From Elusimicrobiota bacterium (GTDB lineage Bacteria > Elusimicrobiota > Elusimicrobia > UBA1565), in assembly GCA_016218495.1 (NCBI GenBank), contig JACRDU010000079.1, positions 1 through 38,444 on the forward strand: 38,444 nt of DNA, in the 5' to 3' direction. The notes beneath the pieces were generated by a model. That model was not told the DNA's origin and did not search any database. It was given only the letters and a program-made list of their open reading frames with translations. Position numbers and translations under genes: made by a program. This document shows, in pieces, positions 1-8,394 of this stretch. Every line of letters starts with the position of its first letter. Positions within the stretch are counted from its first letter, which is position 1.

Positions 1-952
1 CCAGCGCGGCGCCCGCCCCCGCCAGGGCCAGGGCCGCCCGCGCGCCCGGAACGGCCAGGACGCCCGCCGCGGCCAGGACGGCCGGCCCGGGTCCGAGGTG
101 CAGGGCGTACTCCTCGAACCACTCCGACGGGTCTCCCGCGAAGGTCCCCGCACGAGGGTCCCCGAACGGGCGGGGGTGGAGCAGGACGCCGAAGGCCTTC
201 CACGGCATCGAATAGGCGCCGAGGAAGGCGTCGGGCAGGCCGGTGCGGCTCGAGCGCGCGAGGAGGAAGGCCGACGGGACCGCCTGGACGGCGCCGAGCG
301 CGGCCGCCGCCGCCGCGGCCAGGACGAAGGCGCGCCCCCGGCCGCGCGGCTCCGTCAGCGCCCAGGCCGCCATGGCCAGGGCGTTGATCGCCGCGAACTG
401 CGGGTGCCCGCTCAGCCCCTGCAGGCCCCAGGTCCCGGCCAGCAGCCAGGCGCGCCGCTCGAGCAGGGCCAGCCAGCACCAGGGCACCCAGGCCAGCGCG
501 GCCAGCAGGGTCGGAACGCCCTGCAGGATGCGGCCCGCGACGAACGGCGAGAGCGCATAGGCCGCCCCCAGCGCCGCCGAGACGGCGGGACCCGAGCCCA
601 GGCGCCGGGCGAGGAGCTGCCCGCCCAGGGCCGCCAGGAGCAGGTGCAGCGCCTGGTAGACGCTGAACGCCCACACCAGCGGGAAGAGGCGCAGCAGGGC
701 CGCCGGAGGATAGAAGAGGGCGGTCTGCGGGTTGGCCAGGTGCGGCAGCCCGGCCATGATGTAGGGGTTCCAGAAGGGCATCTCGCCGGCCGCGAGGCGC
801 GAGGAGGCCAGGTGCTGCAGAGGGATGTGGAAGGCGTAGAGGTCCCCGAAGTTCGCCATGGCCGCCGACGGATGCAGCAGCGCCGGAGCCAGCCAGAGCG
901 TCCCGGCGGCCGCCAACCCCGCCGTCCAGGCGGCATCCCGGCGGGAGATCAT
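1..952 (-). CDS. YfhO-like GT-C membrane protein, C-terminus off the window
   Basis: This reading frame is open to the left edge; 317 codons are visible. It starts at an ATG that overlaps the stop of the upstream gene (gcATGA, 949-952). The protein begins MISRRDAAWTAGLAAAG and is rich in hydrophobic segments. The first periplasmic loop carries FGDLYAFHIPLQ and then FWNPYIMAGLPHLANPQ followed by ALFYPP. This is the pattern of YfhO/GT-C polyprenyl-linked sugar transferases: an early acidic residue, then WNPY...G.P...Q...YP. The family moves sugars from a lipid carrier onto surface polymers or proteins outside the membrane. It is the last visible gene of the pil-linked operon and a paralogue of the gene just upstream. 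Family membership is fairly sure; the substrate is unknown. Confidence 0.8.
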   Translation of the reverse strand, partial: MISRRDAAWTAGLAAAGTLWLAPALLHPSAAMANFGDLYAFHIPLQHLASSRLAAGEMPFWNPYIMAGLPHLANPQTALFYPPAALLRLFPLVWAFSVYQALHLLLAALGGQLLARRLGSGPAVSAALGAAYALSPFVAGRILQGVPTLLAALAWVPWCWLALLERRAWLLAGTWGLQGLSGHPQFAAINALAMAAWALTEPRGRGRAFVLAAAAAAALGAVQAVPSAFLLARSSRTGLPDAFLGAYSMPWKAFGVLLHPRPFGDPRAGTFAGDPSEWFEEYALHLGPGPAVLAAAGVLAVPGARAALALAGAGAAL

Positions 953-2904
953 GCCGTCCTCAGCCGGGCGGCGCCGCGCAAGAGGAGCCCGACGAGTGCG
1001 GCCAGGGTCAGCGCCAAGCCGAGACGGAAGGAGGCGGGGTCGTATCGGAACCGCAGAGCCCAGTCCCCCGCGGGCACGCGCACCTTCCAGAAGGGGCCGA
1101 GCGCCGGCTCCAACGCGGCTCCCATGGTCTGAGCCCGCCAGCCCGCGCCCAGCGGCTCGGCCAGGTACACCCAGCCTGGTTCCGCCGCCGAACCCGAGAC
1201 GGAAAAGCGCGTCGCACGCGGACGCGATACCGACAGCGGCCGCGAGGGAGGAGACGCCGGCAGGCTTTCGGAGCCCGGCGCGAGGGCCGCGCCCAGCGGC
1301 TCCTCCAGCCAGTAGGCGCGCGCCGCCGGGACCTCCAGCTCCGAGACCTCCCACAGCGCGGAAGCCACGGAACGCAGGCCCGGCGCCGCGGCGGGCTCGC
1401 GGGAGACCAGCACCGACGCCCCCGCCCACGGCATCCAGCGCGCCGCCTCGGCCGCCCCCTGCAGGCTGAAGAGCCGGTCCATGAATTCGTACTGCCGCCT
1501 GGGCACAAGCGGCTCGCCGAAGCCGCCCACCTCCTCGAGGCCCAGCGGGGCGTTCGAGAGGCCGTAGAGGCGCGCCTTGAGGTCGAACGCCGCCGCGTCG
1601 AGGCCGCTCCCGGCCGACGCCCTCTGCCAATGCAGCGCGCGCGGCGAGACGAGGACGCGCCCGCCCGCCGCCCGCTCCCAGAGCGTCCGGGCCACGGGGC
1701 CCGCATGGGTCCACAGCGCCGACGGCCCGGTGGGCAATGCGCCCCAGGCGTAGAAGCCCAGCTCCGCCGCGAAGGCGCAGACGGCCCAGACGGCCCAGCG
1801 CCTGCGGTCGAGCCCGCGCGCGGCCAGGAGGACCATGAGGGGGATGAAGAGGTACGCCATGTTCCCAGGATAGCGCACGAAGCGTAGCGGCGGGAAGGCG
1901 GTCCAGACCGCGCGCGACGCCGGATTCGTCCCGCCCAAGACGACGGCGGCCGCGGCCGCGCCGTAGGCGGCGGCGGCCGCGGCGCCGGCTGGCCCCAGGC
2001 CGGCCGCCCCGACGACGGCCAGGGCGCCCGGGGCGAATCCCCAATAGCAGGTCTTCCACCAGGACCCGGCGGGGTCGAACTCCCCGGGCGCCAGCAGCGC
2101 CGGAGAGGAGAGCTGCAGGAGGTCGCGCGGGGCGAACGACCAGGTCAGCATCTCCTGCGCCTCCAGCCCGCCGCCGCGGCGGGAGTCTGAAGCCAGCTCG
2201 AGCGCCGGCAGCAGCAGGACGGCCGAGAGCGCCGCCGCCAGGGCGCCGCCCGCGGCCCAGCGCCGCGCATGCGCCCCCAGGCCGCGCGGGCCTTCGGCGC
2301 TCCAGGAGCGCGCTCCGGCGAGGACGAAGGCCGCCGCCGCCGCTCCGGCCGTCATCGTCGGGTATCCGCCGGTGAAGGAGAGCGACAAGGACAGCGCCAG
2401 CAGGACGGGGGAGCGCGCGAAGAGCAGGAAGGCGGGCAGGAAGGCCAGCGCCGTGAGGTGGTTGAGGAAGCCCAGCCGGCTCACCGAGACGCCGCAGAGC
2501 ACCGCGGCGACGGCGCCGCCCGCCGAGGCCCAGCGCGAGAGGCCCCAGGCGCGCAGGAGCAGGAGCCAGAACACGGCGGTCAGGGCGTAATGGGCCGCCT
2601 GGAACGCGGCCAGCGCCGACGCGAAGCCCAGCAGATGGAACGGCAGCGTCAGCGGGCTCCAGGCGGCGCACTGCATCTCGGCGGCCAGCGGCATCCCCAG
2701 GTAGTTGAACGGGTTCCAGAGCGGCAGGGCCCCCGCCTGCGCGAAGAGGGCGGGGACCTCGCGCCAGGCGAAATGGATGTAGAGGAGGTCCCCCCAGAAG
2801 AAGGTGCGCCCGGCCAGGCGCAGGCCCGCGAAGAAGAGCGCGCAGAGCCCCGCCAGGCAGGCCGCGAGGCGCGCGTCGCGCGGCCCGAAGACACCGCCCC
2901 TCAC
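949..2904 (-). CDS. YfhO-like GT-C membrane glycosyltransferase
   Basis: This 651-residue protein starts at GTG, which overlaps the previous stop by four bases (GTGA). The N-terminal part is polytopic. Its first outside loop has WGDLLYIHF and LPLWNPFNYLGMPLAAEMQ, matching the conserved YfhO loop. The last 250 or so residues form an extracytoplasmic domain that ends in the family pattern GWVYLAEPLGAGWRA...VPAGDWALRFRYDPASFRLG plus a final membrane helix. YfhO proteins are GT-C enzymes implicated in adding sugars to lipoteichoic acid or other surface molecules in Firmicutes. Here the gene is translationally coupled to an O-antigen-ligase-type gene and lies downstream of pilQ, so glycosylation of pilin or of a surface glycan is the likely role. 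The acceptor and donor cannot be read from sequence. Confidence 0.82.
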   Translation of the reverse strand: MRGGVFGPRDARLAACLAGLCALFFAGLRLAGRTFFWGDLLYIHFAWREVPALFAQAGALPLWNPFNYLGMPLAAEMQCAAWSPLTLPFHLLGFASALAAFQAAHYALTAVFWLLLLRAWGLSRWASAGGAVAAVLCGVSVSRLGFLNHLTALAFLPAFLLFARSPVLLALSLSLSFTGGYPTMTAGAAAAAFVLAGARSWSAEGPRGLGAHARRWAAGGALAAALSAVLLLPALELASDSRRGGGLEAQEMLTWSFAPRDLLQLSSPALLAPGEFDPAGSWWKTCYWGFAPGALAVVGAAGLGPAGAAAAAAYGAAAAAVVLGGTNPASRAVWTAFPPLRFVRYPGNMAYLFIPLMVLLAARGLDRRRWAVWAVCAFAAELGFYAWGALPTGPSALWTHAGPVARTLWERAAGGRVLVSPRALHWQRASAGSGLDAAAFDLKARLYGLSNAPLGLEEVGGFGEPLVPRRQYEFMDRLFSLQGAAEAARWMPWAGASVLVSREPAAAPGLRSVASALWEVSELEVPAARAYWLEEPLGAALAPGSESLPASPPSRPLSVSRPRATRFSVSGSAAEPGWVYLAEPLGAGWRAQTMGAALEPALGPFWKVRVPAGDWALRFRYDPASFRLGLALTLAALVGLLLRGAARLRTA

Positions 2905-4376
2905 GAGCCCCCGCCGGGAGGGGCCCTCAGGGACGGGCAGGACAGGGCTCCGCGCGCCATCGCGGCCTGCGCCTTCGGGGCATCGCCGAGCCGCTGATAG
3001 ACGGAAGCCAGCTCCCGCCAGGCCCGCGGCCGGTAGGGGTTCGCCGCGAGGGAGCGCTCGAAGGCCCGGGCGGCCCCGGCGAGCTCGTCACCGCGCGCGT
3101 CGGGCGCCGACGCCCTCGTCAGGAGGGCCTGCGCGAGGACCAGGGCCGCCTCGGAGTCCCGCGGCCGGGCGTCCAGCGCCGCCTGCGCCAGCGCCTCCGA
3201 CTCGCGCGGCAGGCCCTCTCCCAGCGCGGCGACGGCCCGGGCTTTCGCGCGGTTCGCCTCCCAGATGCCGGCGACGGCGAGGGCTCCGGCCAGCCCCGCG
3301 GCCGCGCAAGCGCCGGCCACGGGGATTTTCCAGCGCGAGCGTACGCCCACCCCCGCGCCCGATTCCGGGGACGCCGAGCCCGCCAGCCAGCAGAACAGCC
3401 AGAGGTTGGCCGGCAGGGACAGGGGCCAGTCCCAGAGCGACTGCAGCAGGACGGCCAGGGCTCCGAAGCGCTTGTAGCTCCGGCCCTTCCACAGCTGGCG
3501 CCAGAGCCCCCCGAACCAGAGCAGCGCGAAGGGGATGCCGTACTCCGCCGCCGACTGCAGGGGATATTGGTGCGCGTACACGGTCCCCAGGCCCTTGGAT
3601 TGGAACCCGGGCAGGGCGGCGGCGAAGGAACCGGGGCCGAACCCCGTCCACGGCCGCTGCCACGCCATGCGCGCCGCGCCCTCCCACCACGCCAGGCGGT
3701 CCAGCACCTCCGGAGACTGGAACTTGTTGTAGACGAAGACGAGGCACAGGAGCGACCCCGCCAGGCCGGCCCAGGCCTTGAGCTCCCCGCGCCAACGGGC
3801 GGTCAGGAGCAGCGCGGCGAAGAGCGCCAGCCACGCCCCGACGCTCTTGGTCCACCATAGGCTGACGAGGAGGCCCGCCGCCAGCAGCCAGTCGCGCCGG
3901 TCGGCGGCCAGCGGCAGCAGCATCAGGATGGTCCCGGCCCAGATGTTCGCGTTGACCAGCGCGCTCTCCGGGCGGTCGTCGGCGAGGGCGATGCGCTGGT
4001 AGAAGGCCAGGGCCATCAGCACCCAAGCGACGGCGCGCACGGCCTGGTCGACGGTCTCGCGCTCGTCCTTGTCCATCACCGCCACGGCCGCCAGGATGAA
4101 GAGGGCCACGAGGTGCACGGGCCAGTCCAGGGGGGCCTCCCCGGCCAGGGGTCCGGTCCAGGCGGCCAGCCCCCCCAGGGCCGCCAGGGCGGCCGTCCAC
4201 CAGAGCTGTCGCAGCGCGGGCCGGGGGATGTAGCCGACCAGGACGCGCAGCGCCAGCCACAGGGCCCCGCCCGCCGAGACGGCGGAGCAGACCAGCGCCT
4301 GCGCCCACGGGTCCCAGGCGCCGCGCAGGAGGGGCCCCACGGCGACCGGCAGGGCCACCAGCGCGGGCAGGAGCAT
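2901..4376 (-). CDS. O-antigen ligase / oligosaccharyltransferase-type (Wzy_C) membrane protein with TPR tail
   Basis: This is a 491-residue polytopic protein. About ten hydrophobic segments cover residues 1-370. The Wzy_C-type loop is visible in RPWTGFGPGSFAAALPGF followed by AHQYPLQSAAEYG (Arg, Gly-x-Gly and the AHxxxLxxxxExG motif). The last 100 residues look like two TPR helices pairs (DSEAALVLAQALL and RPRAWRELASVYQRLGDAPKAQAAMARG). Family members are lipid-A-core O-antigen ligases, Wzy polymerases or protein O-oligosaccharyltransferases such as PglL/TfpO. The ATG is only 7 bp after pilQ, and two YfhO-like genes follow with overlaps, so a pilin or secreted-protein O-glycosyltransferase is an attractive inference. 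Ligase versus OTase cannot be settled from sequence alone. Confidence 0.8.
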   Translation of the reverse strand: MLLPALVALPVAVGPLLRGAWDPWAQALVCSAVSAGGALWLALRVLVGYIPRPALRQLWWTAALAALGGLAAWTGPLAGEAPLDWPVHLVALFILAAVAVMDKDERETVDQAVRAVAWVLMALAFYQRIALADDRPESALVNANIWAGTILMLLPLAADRRDWLLAAGLLVSLWWTKSVGAWLALFAALLLTARWRGELKAWAGLAGSLLCLVFVYNKFQSPEVLDRLAWWEGAARMAWQRPWTGFGPGSFAAALPGFQSKGLGTVYAHQYPLQSAAEYGIPFALLWFGGLWRQLWKGRSYKRFGALAVLLQSLWDWPLSLPANLWLFCWLAGSASPESGAGVGVRSRWKIPVAGACAAAGLAGALAVAGIWEANRAKARAVAALGEGLPRESEALAQAALDARPRDSEAALVLAQALLTRASAPDARGDELAGAARAFERSLAANPYRPRAWRELASVYQRLGDAPKAQAAMARGALSCPSLRAPPGGGS

Positions 4377-4383
4377 CAGCGCA

Positions 4384-6816
4384 TCAAGAGGGGATGATCT
4401 TCGTCGTGACGAAGATCAGGAGCTCGACTCGGGTGCGGGAGACGAACTTCTTGCGGAAGAGGTAGCCCAGGAGAGGGATGTCCCCGAGCAGCGGCACCTT
4501 GGCCACCTGCTCCTGCGCCGAGTCGGTGATGAGGCCGCCGATGACGACGGTCCCGCCGTCCTGGACGATGACCGTGGTCGAGGCGTCGCGGGAGTCCACC
4601 GAGATGGCCCCGGTCGAACCCGCGCCCGCGGCCACCGCGGAGGGCTGCCGGACGGCGGGCTTCACCTCGACGGTGATGCGGCCGTCGGCGTTGATGGTCG
4701 GCTTCACCGTCAGGGTTATGCCGGTCTCCTGGAACTCGACCTTCTGGGTCGTGGTGATGGTGCCGGCCGACGGGGTGGTCTCCGTCGTGACGAACGGGAT
4801 CTTCGTCGTGATGTTTATCTTGGCTTCCTTGCCGTTGAGGGTGGTGACCTTGGGGTCGGAGAGCACCTTGGCCTTCCCTTGGGAGGCGGCCGCGGTCAGC
4901 GTCGCCGACAGGAAGTAGTTGTTGGTGACCCGCCCGAAGGTGAAGGCGCCGAAGGACTTCGCCGCGGGCAGGAACACGCCCGTGCCGCGCCCCGACGCCG
5001 CGCCGTCGCCGATGACGGCGTCCGCGTTCCTGTCGATGGGGTTGAGGATCGGGCTCGAGGCCGCCTGGGGGGTCTTCACGCCGCCGTAGATGTTGGTGCC
5101 CGCCTGGCCCGCGACCTTCGCCGACTCCGAGCCGGCGTAGTCCCACTGGATGCCGAGCGCCAGGTCCTTGGTCAGCTGGACCTCGACGAGCTTGGCCTCG
5201 ATTTGAACCTGCTGGGGGCGGATGTCCAGCTCCGAGAGCAGGCGCTCGGCGGCGGCGATCCCCTCGAGCGTGTCGGTGATGATCAGGGAGTTCGAGTTCG
5301 CGTCGACGACGAACTTGCCGGTCCGCCCCTCCGCGCTGGCCACGGCGGAGACGGAGGCGCTCACGTCCTCGGCCTTGGAGTACTTGAGCCGGATGACGCG
5401 GGTCTGGTTGACCGAGATGGCCCGCTCGTTCTTGAGCGAGGCGGGCGTCAGCACGCGCAGGATGTTCTCGCCCACCTGGTTGGCCACCAGGCCCTTCATC
5501 GAGAGCACCGTGAGGAAGGCCTCGTTGAACGGCACGTCGCGCAGCTGCAAGGAGAGGCTGCCCGTCACGTCCGAGCCGTACACGATGTTGACGCCCGCCT
5601 TCTGCGAGAGCAGGGTCAGGATGTCGTGGACGTCCATGTTGTCGAACTCGAGGGTGATGGGGTCCCTGGGCAGGGTGGCGAGGATGTCCCGGCGCAGGCG
5701 GCCGCTGGCGGGCGGTCCGCCCGCGGCGACGGCGGCCGGCGCGGCGGGAGCGTCCCCCGCCCCGGCCATCGCGGCGAGCTCGGGCGAAGATTCTGTGGAC
5801 ATCGCCTTGGGAAGAGCGGACGGGGCCGGGGCCGGCTTCTCGTTGGATACGACCATGAGCGCGGGGGCCGGGTACGCGGGCTTGGGGGCCGGAGCCGGGG
5901 CGGCGACGGGAACGGCGGCGGGGACGGCGGCCGGTTCCGGCGCGGGCTTGGCCGCGACGACGGCGGGCGCGGGCTTCGCGGCGGGGACGGCGGCCGCTTG
6001 CGCGGGGGTCGGCCCCTGGAGGGAGACCTTCAGCGACGTCCCTTCCCAGCGCGCGCGGTAGCCGACGACGGCTTTGAGGTCGAGGACGACCCGGGCCACG
6101 GGCGTCGGGGCCGGCTTGAACTGGACGGCGCGCACGCGCCGCAGCCATTCGCCCTGGCCGGCCGCCTGCTTGGCGCCCCCGGGGAGCTCCGCTCCGGTGA
6201 ATTCGAAGATGAGCCGGGGGGGCTTCGCCGTGCTGGTGACGGTGAAGGGCGTCTCCCGGGACAAGGCGATGGCCGCGGAATCGGCCCCCGCGTCGATGGA
6301 CTCGATGCGGGCGGAGGAGGGCTGTGCCGGCGCCGCGGCCTCGGCCGGGGCGTCGACGACCTTCTCGACGGCGGGCGCGGCCGCCGGGGCGGCCGCCGTG
6401 ACCTGGCTCTGCAGCTCAACGTCGAGGCGCGGTCCCTCCCAGCGCGCCCGGTAGGACACGAGCTCCTTGAGATACAGGACCACGCGGGCGATCGGGGAGG
6501 GCTCGCGTTGGTACTGCCCGGAACGGACCTTCTCGAGGAACTTCCCCCGCCCCTCGGCGACCTGGGAAGCCCCTTCGAACTCGGTGTTGAGCAGCTCCAC
6601 GACCAGGCGGGGCGGCTCGGCCGTGGTGAAGGCGTTGAACTGGGCCGGGCGCGACAGGTGGATCGAGACCCGGTCGGAGCCCGCTTCGACCCCTTCGAGC
6701 AGGGCCTTTTCGGCCTGCTGCGCCAGCGCCGGGGCCGGCGCGAGGAGGGCCGCCGCCAGCAGCAGGGCCGTCGCCCTGCGGGTGCACTCGGAAAGGGTCT
6801 TCATCATAGGGGTCAT
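4384..6816 (-). CDS. pilQ: Type IV pilus secretin PilQ with two AMIN domains
   Basis: This 810-residue protein forms the outer-membrane channel of the type IV pilus. A signal peptide is present (ATALLLAAALLAPAPALAQ, residues 15-33). Two AMIN peptidoglycan-binding domains follow at about 41-136 and 171-267, then a long Pro/Ala linker (268-375). A secretin N0/STN-type domain covers 386-455 and an N1-type domain 472-538. The secretin barrel covers about 630-810 and carries the signature VPLLGDIPLLGYLFR (774-788) and a C-terminal ELLIFVTTKIIP. The first ATG overlaps the pilP stop (ATGA). ATGs at codons 4-5 are also possible and would sit at a more usual distance from GGAGG. The length fits Neisseria/Myxococcus-type PilQ. 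Confidence 0.95.
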   Translation of the reverse strand: MTPMMKTLSECTRRATALLLAAALLAPAPALAQQAEKALLEGVEAGSDRVSIHLSRPAQFNAFTTAEPPRLVVELLNTEFEGASQVAEGRGKFLEKVRSGQYQREPSPIARVVLYLKELVSYRARWEGPRLDVELQSQVTAAAPAAAPAVEKVVDAPAEAAAPAQPSSARIESIDAGADSAAIALSRETPFTVTSTAKPPRLIFEFTGAELPGGAKQAAGQGEWLRRVRAVQFKPAPTPVARVVLDLKAVVGYRARWEGTSLKVSLQGPTPAQAAAVPAAKPAPAVVAAKPAPEPAAVPAAVPVAAPAPAPKPAYPAPALMVVSNEKPAPAPSALPKAMSTESSPELAAMAGAGDAPAAPAAVAAGGPPASGRLRRDILATLPRDPITLEFDNMDVHDILTLLSQKAGVNIVYGSDVTGSLSLQLRDVPFNEAFLTVLSMKGLVANQVGENILRVLTPASLKNERAISVNQTRVIRLKYSKAEDVSASVSAVASAEGRTGKFVVDANSNSLIITDTLEGIAAAERLLSELDIRPQQVQIEAKLVEVQLTKDLALGIQWDYAGSESAKVAGQAGTNIYGGVKTPQAASSPILNPIDRNADAVIGDGAASGRGTGVFLPAAKSFGAFTFGRVTNNYFLSATLTAAASQGKAKVLSDPKVTTLNGKEAKINITTKIPFVTTETTPSAGTITTTQKVEFQETGITLTVKPTINADGRITVEVKPAVRQPSAVAAGAGSTGAISVDSRDASTTVIVQDGGTVVIGGLITDSAQEQVAKVPLLGDIPLLGYLFRKKFVSRTRVELLIFVTTKIIPS
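6016..6696 (-). repeat. Tandem AMIN-domain duplication inside pilQ
   Basis: Two units of about 290 bp (6409-6696 and 6016-6306) encode related AMIN domains. They share the pattern SRx(A/T)PF..F/T.T(A/K)PPRL...(L/F)...E..GA.Q.A.G.G..L..VR...(Q/F)......P.ARVVL.LK..V.YRARWEG. The end YRARWEG is identical in both. The duplication is at protein level; the DNA copies have diverged. Confidence 0.8.
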
Positions 6817-7298
6817 TCCTCCGCCTCGCCGGCGGTCTCGCCCAAGCGCAGGGTCTGCACGTCCTTATCGGCCGTCATCAGCGTCACCGTCTTCTGCTCC
6901 ATCTTGATGGTGCCGGTGATCCCGGGGACGGGCTTCTTCTTAGGGTCATAGACCCGCCCGCCCTTGAGGACGAAGGAGGTGGCCGTGGAGGCGTCGAAGA
7001 GCAGGGCCGTATAGCCCTTCTTGTCCCTCATCAGCCCCTTGAGCTCGAGGGAGTGGATGGTGAAGTTCTCGGGGTCGTATTCCTTGACCGTCGAGGGCGC
7101 GGCGGCCACGCCCGCCCCGCCCAGCTTCATGAACGGGTCCCGGAACTTCGCTCCGCCGTAGATGTCGTCGACGGTGAGCGGCTTCGCCGCGGCGCTGGAG
7201 GCATCGACGGCCGTCGCGGCGGCCTCGGGCGCCGGAGCGGCGGCCGAGGCGGTCCCCGACAGGGACAGCAGCGCTGGCAGGAGGAGGGAGATGGTCAT
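6813..7298 (-). CDS. pilP: Type IV pilus assembly protein PilP
   Basis: This 161-residue protein has an N-terminal signal peptide (MTISLLLPALLSLSGTASA) and a disordered Ala-rich stretch. It then has the PilP-type segment KFRDPFMKLGG followed by a small beta domain (residues 75-150: FTIHSLELKGLM, TALLFD, FVLKGGRVYDP). PilP links the inner-membrane PilN/PilO pair to the secretin PilQ in the periplasm. Classical PilP proteins are lipoproteins, but no lipobox cysteine is present here, so it is probably a soluble or signal-anchored variant. It overlaps pilO at its start and pilQ at its end by 4 bases. The assignment relies on context as well as motif. Confidence 0.88.
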   Translation of the reverse strand: MTISLLLPALLSLSGTASAAAPAPEAAATAVDASSAAAKPLTVDDIYGGAKFRDPFMKLGGAGVAAAPSTVKEYDPENFTIHSLELKGLMRDKKGYTALLFDASTATSFVLKGGRVYDPKKKPVPGITGTIKMEQKTVTLMTADKDVQTLRLGETAGEAEE

Positions 7299-7840
7299 CC
7301 TTTGTACTGGTACGAGACCAGTTGGAACTTCACCGTCATGCGGCCGTCCGAATCCGGCGAGCCGTAGACGATCTGCCGGACGTTGAAGATGCGCTCTTCC
7401 AAAGCCAGGCCCGCGAGGAGCCGCCCGAGCTCGTGATAGGAGGCCGTCGCGTCCACATTGTAGCTGGTCTCGATGAAGTGGGGCTGCGCCTTGGAGGCGC
7501 CCGCCGAGAGCCCCGTCAGCTTCACGTTGTAGCGCCTGGCCAGCGCGGAGACGGTGTCGATGGTCCCGGGCAGGTCCAGGGTCTTGGGCAGGCGCCGCTC
7601 GGCCTCGAGCGCCTGGATGTTCAGCTCGTCGAGCTCCTTCTGGATCTTGTTGAGGCGGACGGCCTGGGTCTTGGCCTTGGAGATCTTGGACTCGACCTCC
7701 TCGATCTGCTTCTTGGTCTCGGAGATCTTCTCCGAGATGGGGAGCCAGAAGTACTTCACGTAGACGAAGCCCCCCCCGCCCAGCGCGACGACGGCGAGGA
7801 CCAGGTACTGCTGCTGCTCCTTGGAGAGCTTTATGGTCAC
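7295..7840 (-). CDS. pilO: Type IV pilus inner-membrane protein PilO
   Basis: The frame stays open further upstream, but the real start is the GTG at 7838-7840. It overlaps the pilN stop (GTGA) and gives 181 residues that begin MTIKLSKEQQQYLVLAVVAL. There is one membrane helix (residues 11-30), then a coiled coil of about 50 residues (ISEKISETKKQIEEVESK). A ferredoxin-like periplasmic domain follows and ends with QLVSYQYKG. This is the bitopic layout of PilO, which pairs with PilN to form the alignment complex. The longer version would replace a clean N-terminus with an Arg/Gly-rich shadow of pilN, so it was rejected. Confidence 0.93.
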   Translation of the reverse strand: MTIKLSKEQQQYLVLAVVALGGGGFVYVKYFWLPISEKISETKKQIEEVESKISKAKTQAVRLNKIQKELDELNIQALEAERRLPKTLDLPGTIDTVSALARRYNVKLTGLSAGASKAQPHFIETSYNVDATASYHELGRLLAGLALEERIFNVRQIVYGSPDSDGRMTVKFQLVSYQYKG

Positions 7841-8394
7841 TTCTTCGCTCCGTCGGCCGGCTTGTACTTGATCGTCATGGGGAAGGTCACCCCGCCGTCG
7901 GGGTCGATCGAGAGGGCGCCCATGACGGGGTCCTTGAAATGGACGGCGTCCTGCAGGGCCCGCAGCCACTTCGTGGCGGCCTCCGAGCTGCTCGCCTGGC
8001 ACTGCAGGCTCACGACCAGTTCGGGGGAGGCGCCGGCGACGCTGATGCCCTTCATCCAGACCCCGTCCCCGATGATCTCCAGGAGCCGCCCCATGAACTG
8101 GGGATAGAAGCTGCGCGCGGTGAGGAGGTCGCGGATGACGTCGAGCCGGCCCTTCACCGCGCGGGCCTTGGCCTCGAGCTCCTCGACCTGCTTGACGATC
8201 GCCTCGAGGCGCTTGAATTCGGCCTCGGCCTCGACCCGGCGGGCCTCGAGCTGGACGCCCTTGTAGTAATGGGAGAAGGAGATGCCGGCGAAGACCAGCG
8301 CCAGGCAGCCTGCGGCCACGGAGACCTGGGCGAGGCGCTGCTTCTGCAGCTCCTTGTCGAGGATCTCCTGCGGGACGAGGTTTACCCTGATCAT
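7837..8394 (-). CDS. pilN: Type IV pilus inner-membrane protein PilN
   Basis: This 185-residue protein starts MIRVNLVPQEILDKE. The INLLP-like cytoplasmic motif (here VNLVP, residues 4-8) binds the PilM groove. A single membrane helix lies at about 24-44, followed by a coiled coil (EARRVEAEAEFKRLEAIVKQVEELEAKA) and a periplasmic domain with an alpha/beta fold. The ATG overlaps the pilM stop (ATGA) and the end overlaps pilO (GTGA). Length, topology and motif all fit PilN. Confidence 0.94.
   Translation of the reverse strand: MIRVNLVPQEILDKELQKQRLAQVSVAAGCLALVFAGISFSHYYKGVQLEARRVEAEAEFKRLEAIVKQVEELEAKARAVKGRLDVIRDLLTARSFYPQFMGRLLEIIGDGVWMKGISVAGASPELVVSLQCQASSSEAATKWLRALQDAVHFKDPVMGALSIDPDGGVTFPMTIKYKPADGAKK

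Noticed and set aside
98-1132. Plus-strand open frame of 344 codons over the YfhO-like genes
   Set aside because: It is Arg/Gln/Gly-rich with no fold signal and lies opposite two well-supported membrane proteins. It is a typical shadow in GC-rich DNA.
4376-6148. Minus-strand 590-codon frame overlapping pilQ
   Set aside because: It is an Arg/Gly/Pro-rich frame-shifted reading of pilQ. The pilQ frame carries all the secretin motifs.
4879-6951. Plus-strand 690-codon frame opposite pilQ
   Set aside because: It is antisense to pilQ with Gly/Arg-rich low-complexity translation and no start signals.
7841-8002. N-terminal extension of PilO
   Set aside because: It is out-of-frame pilN sequence. The GTG at 7840 overlaps the pilN stop and gives a normal PilO.
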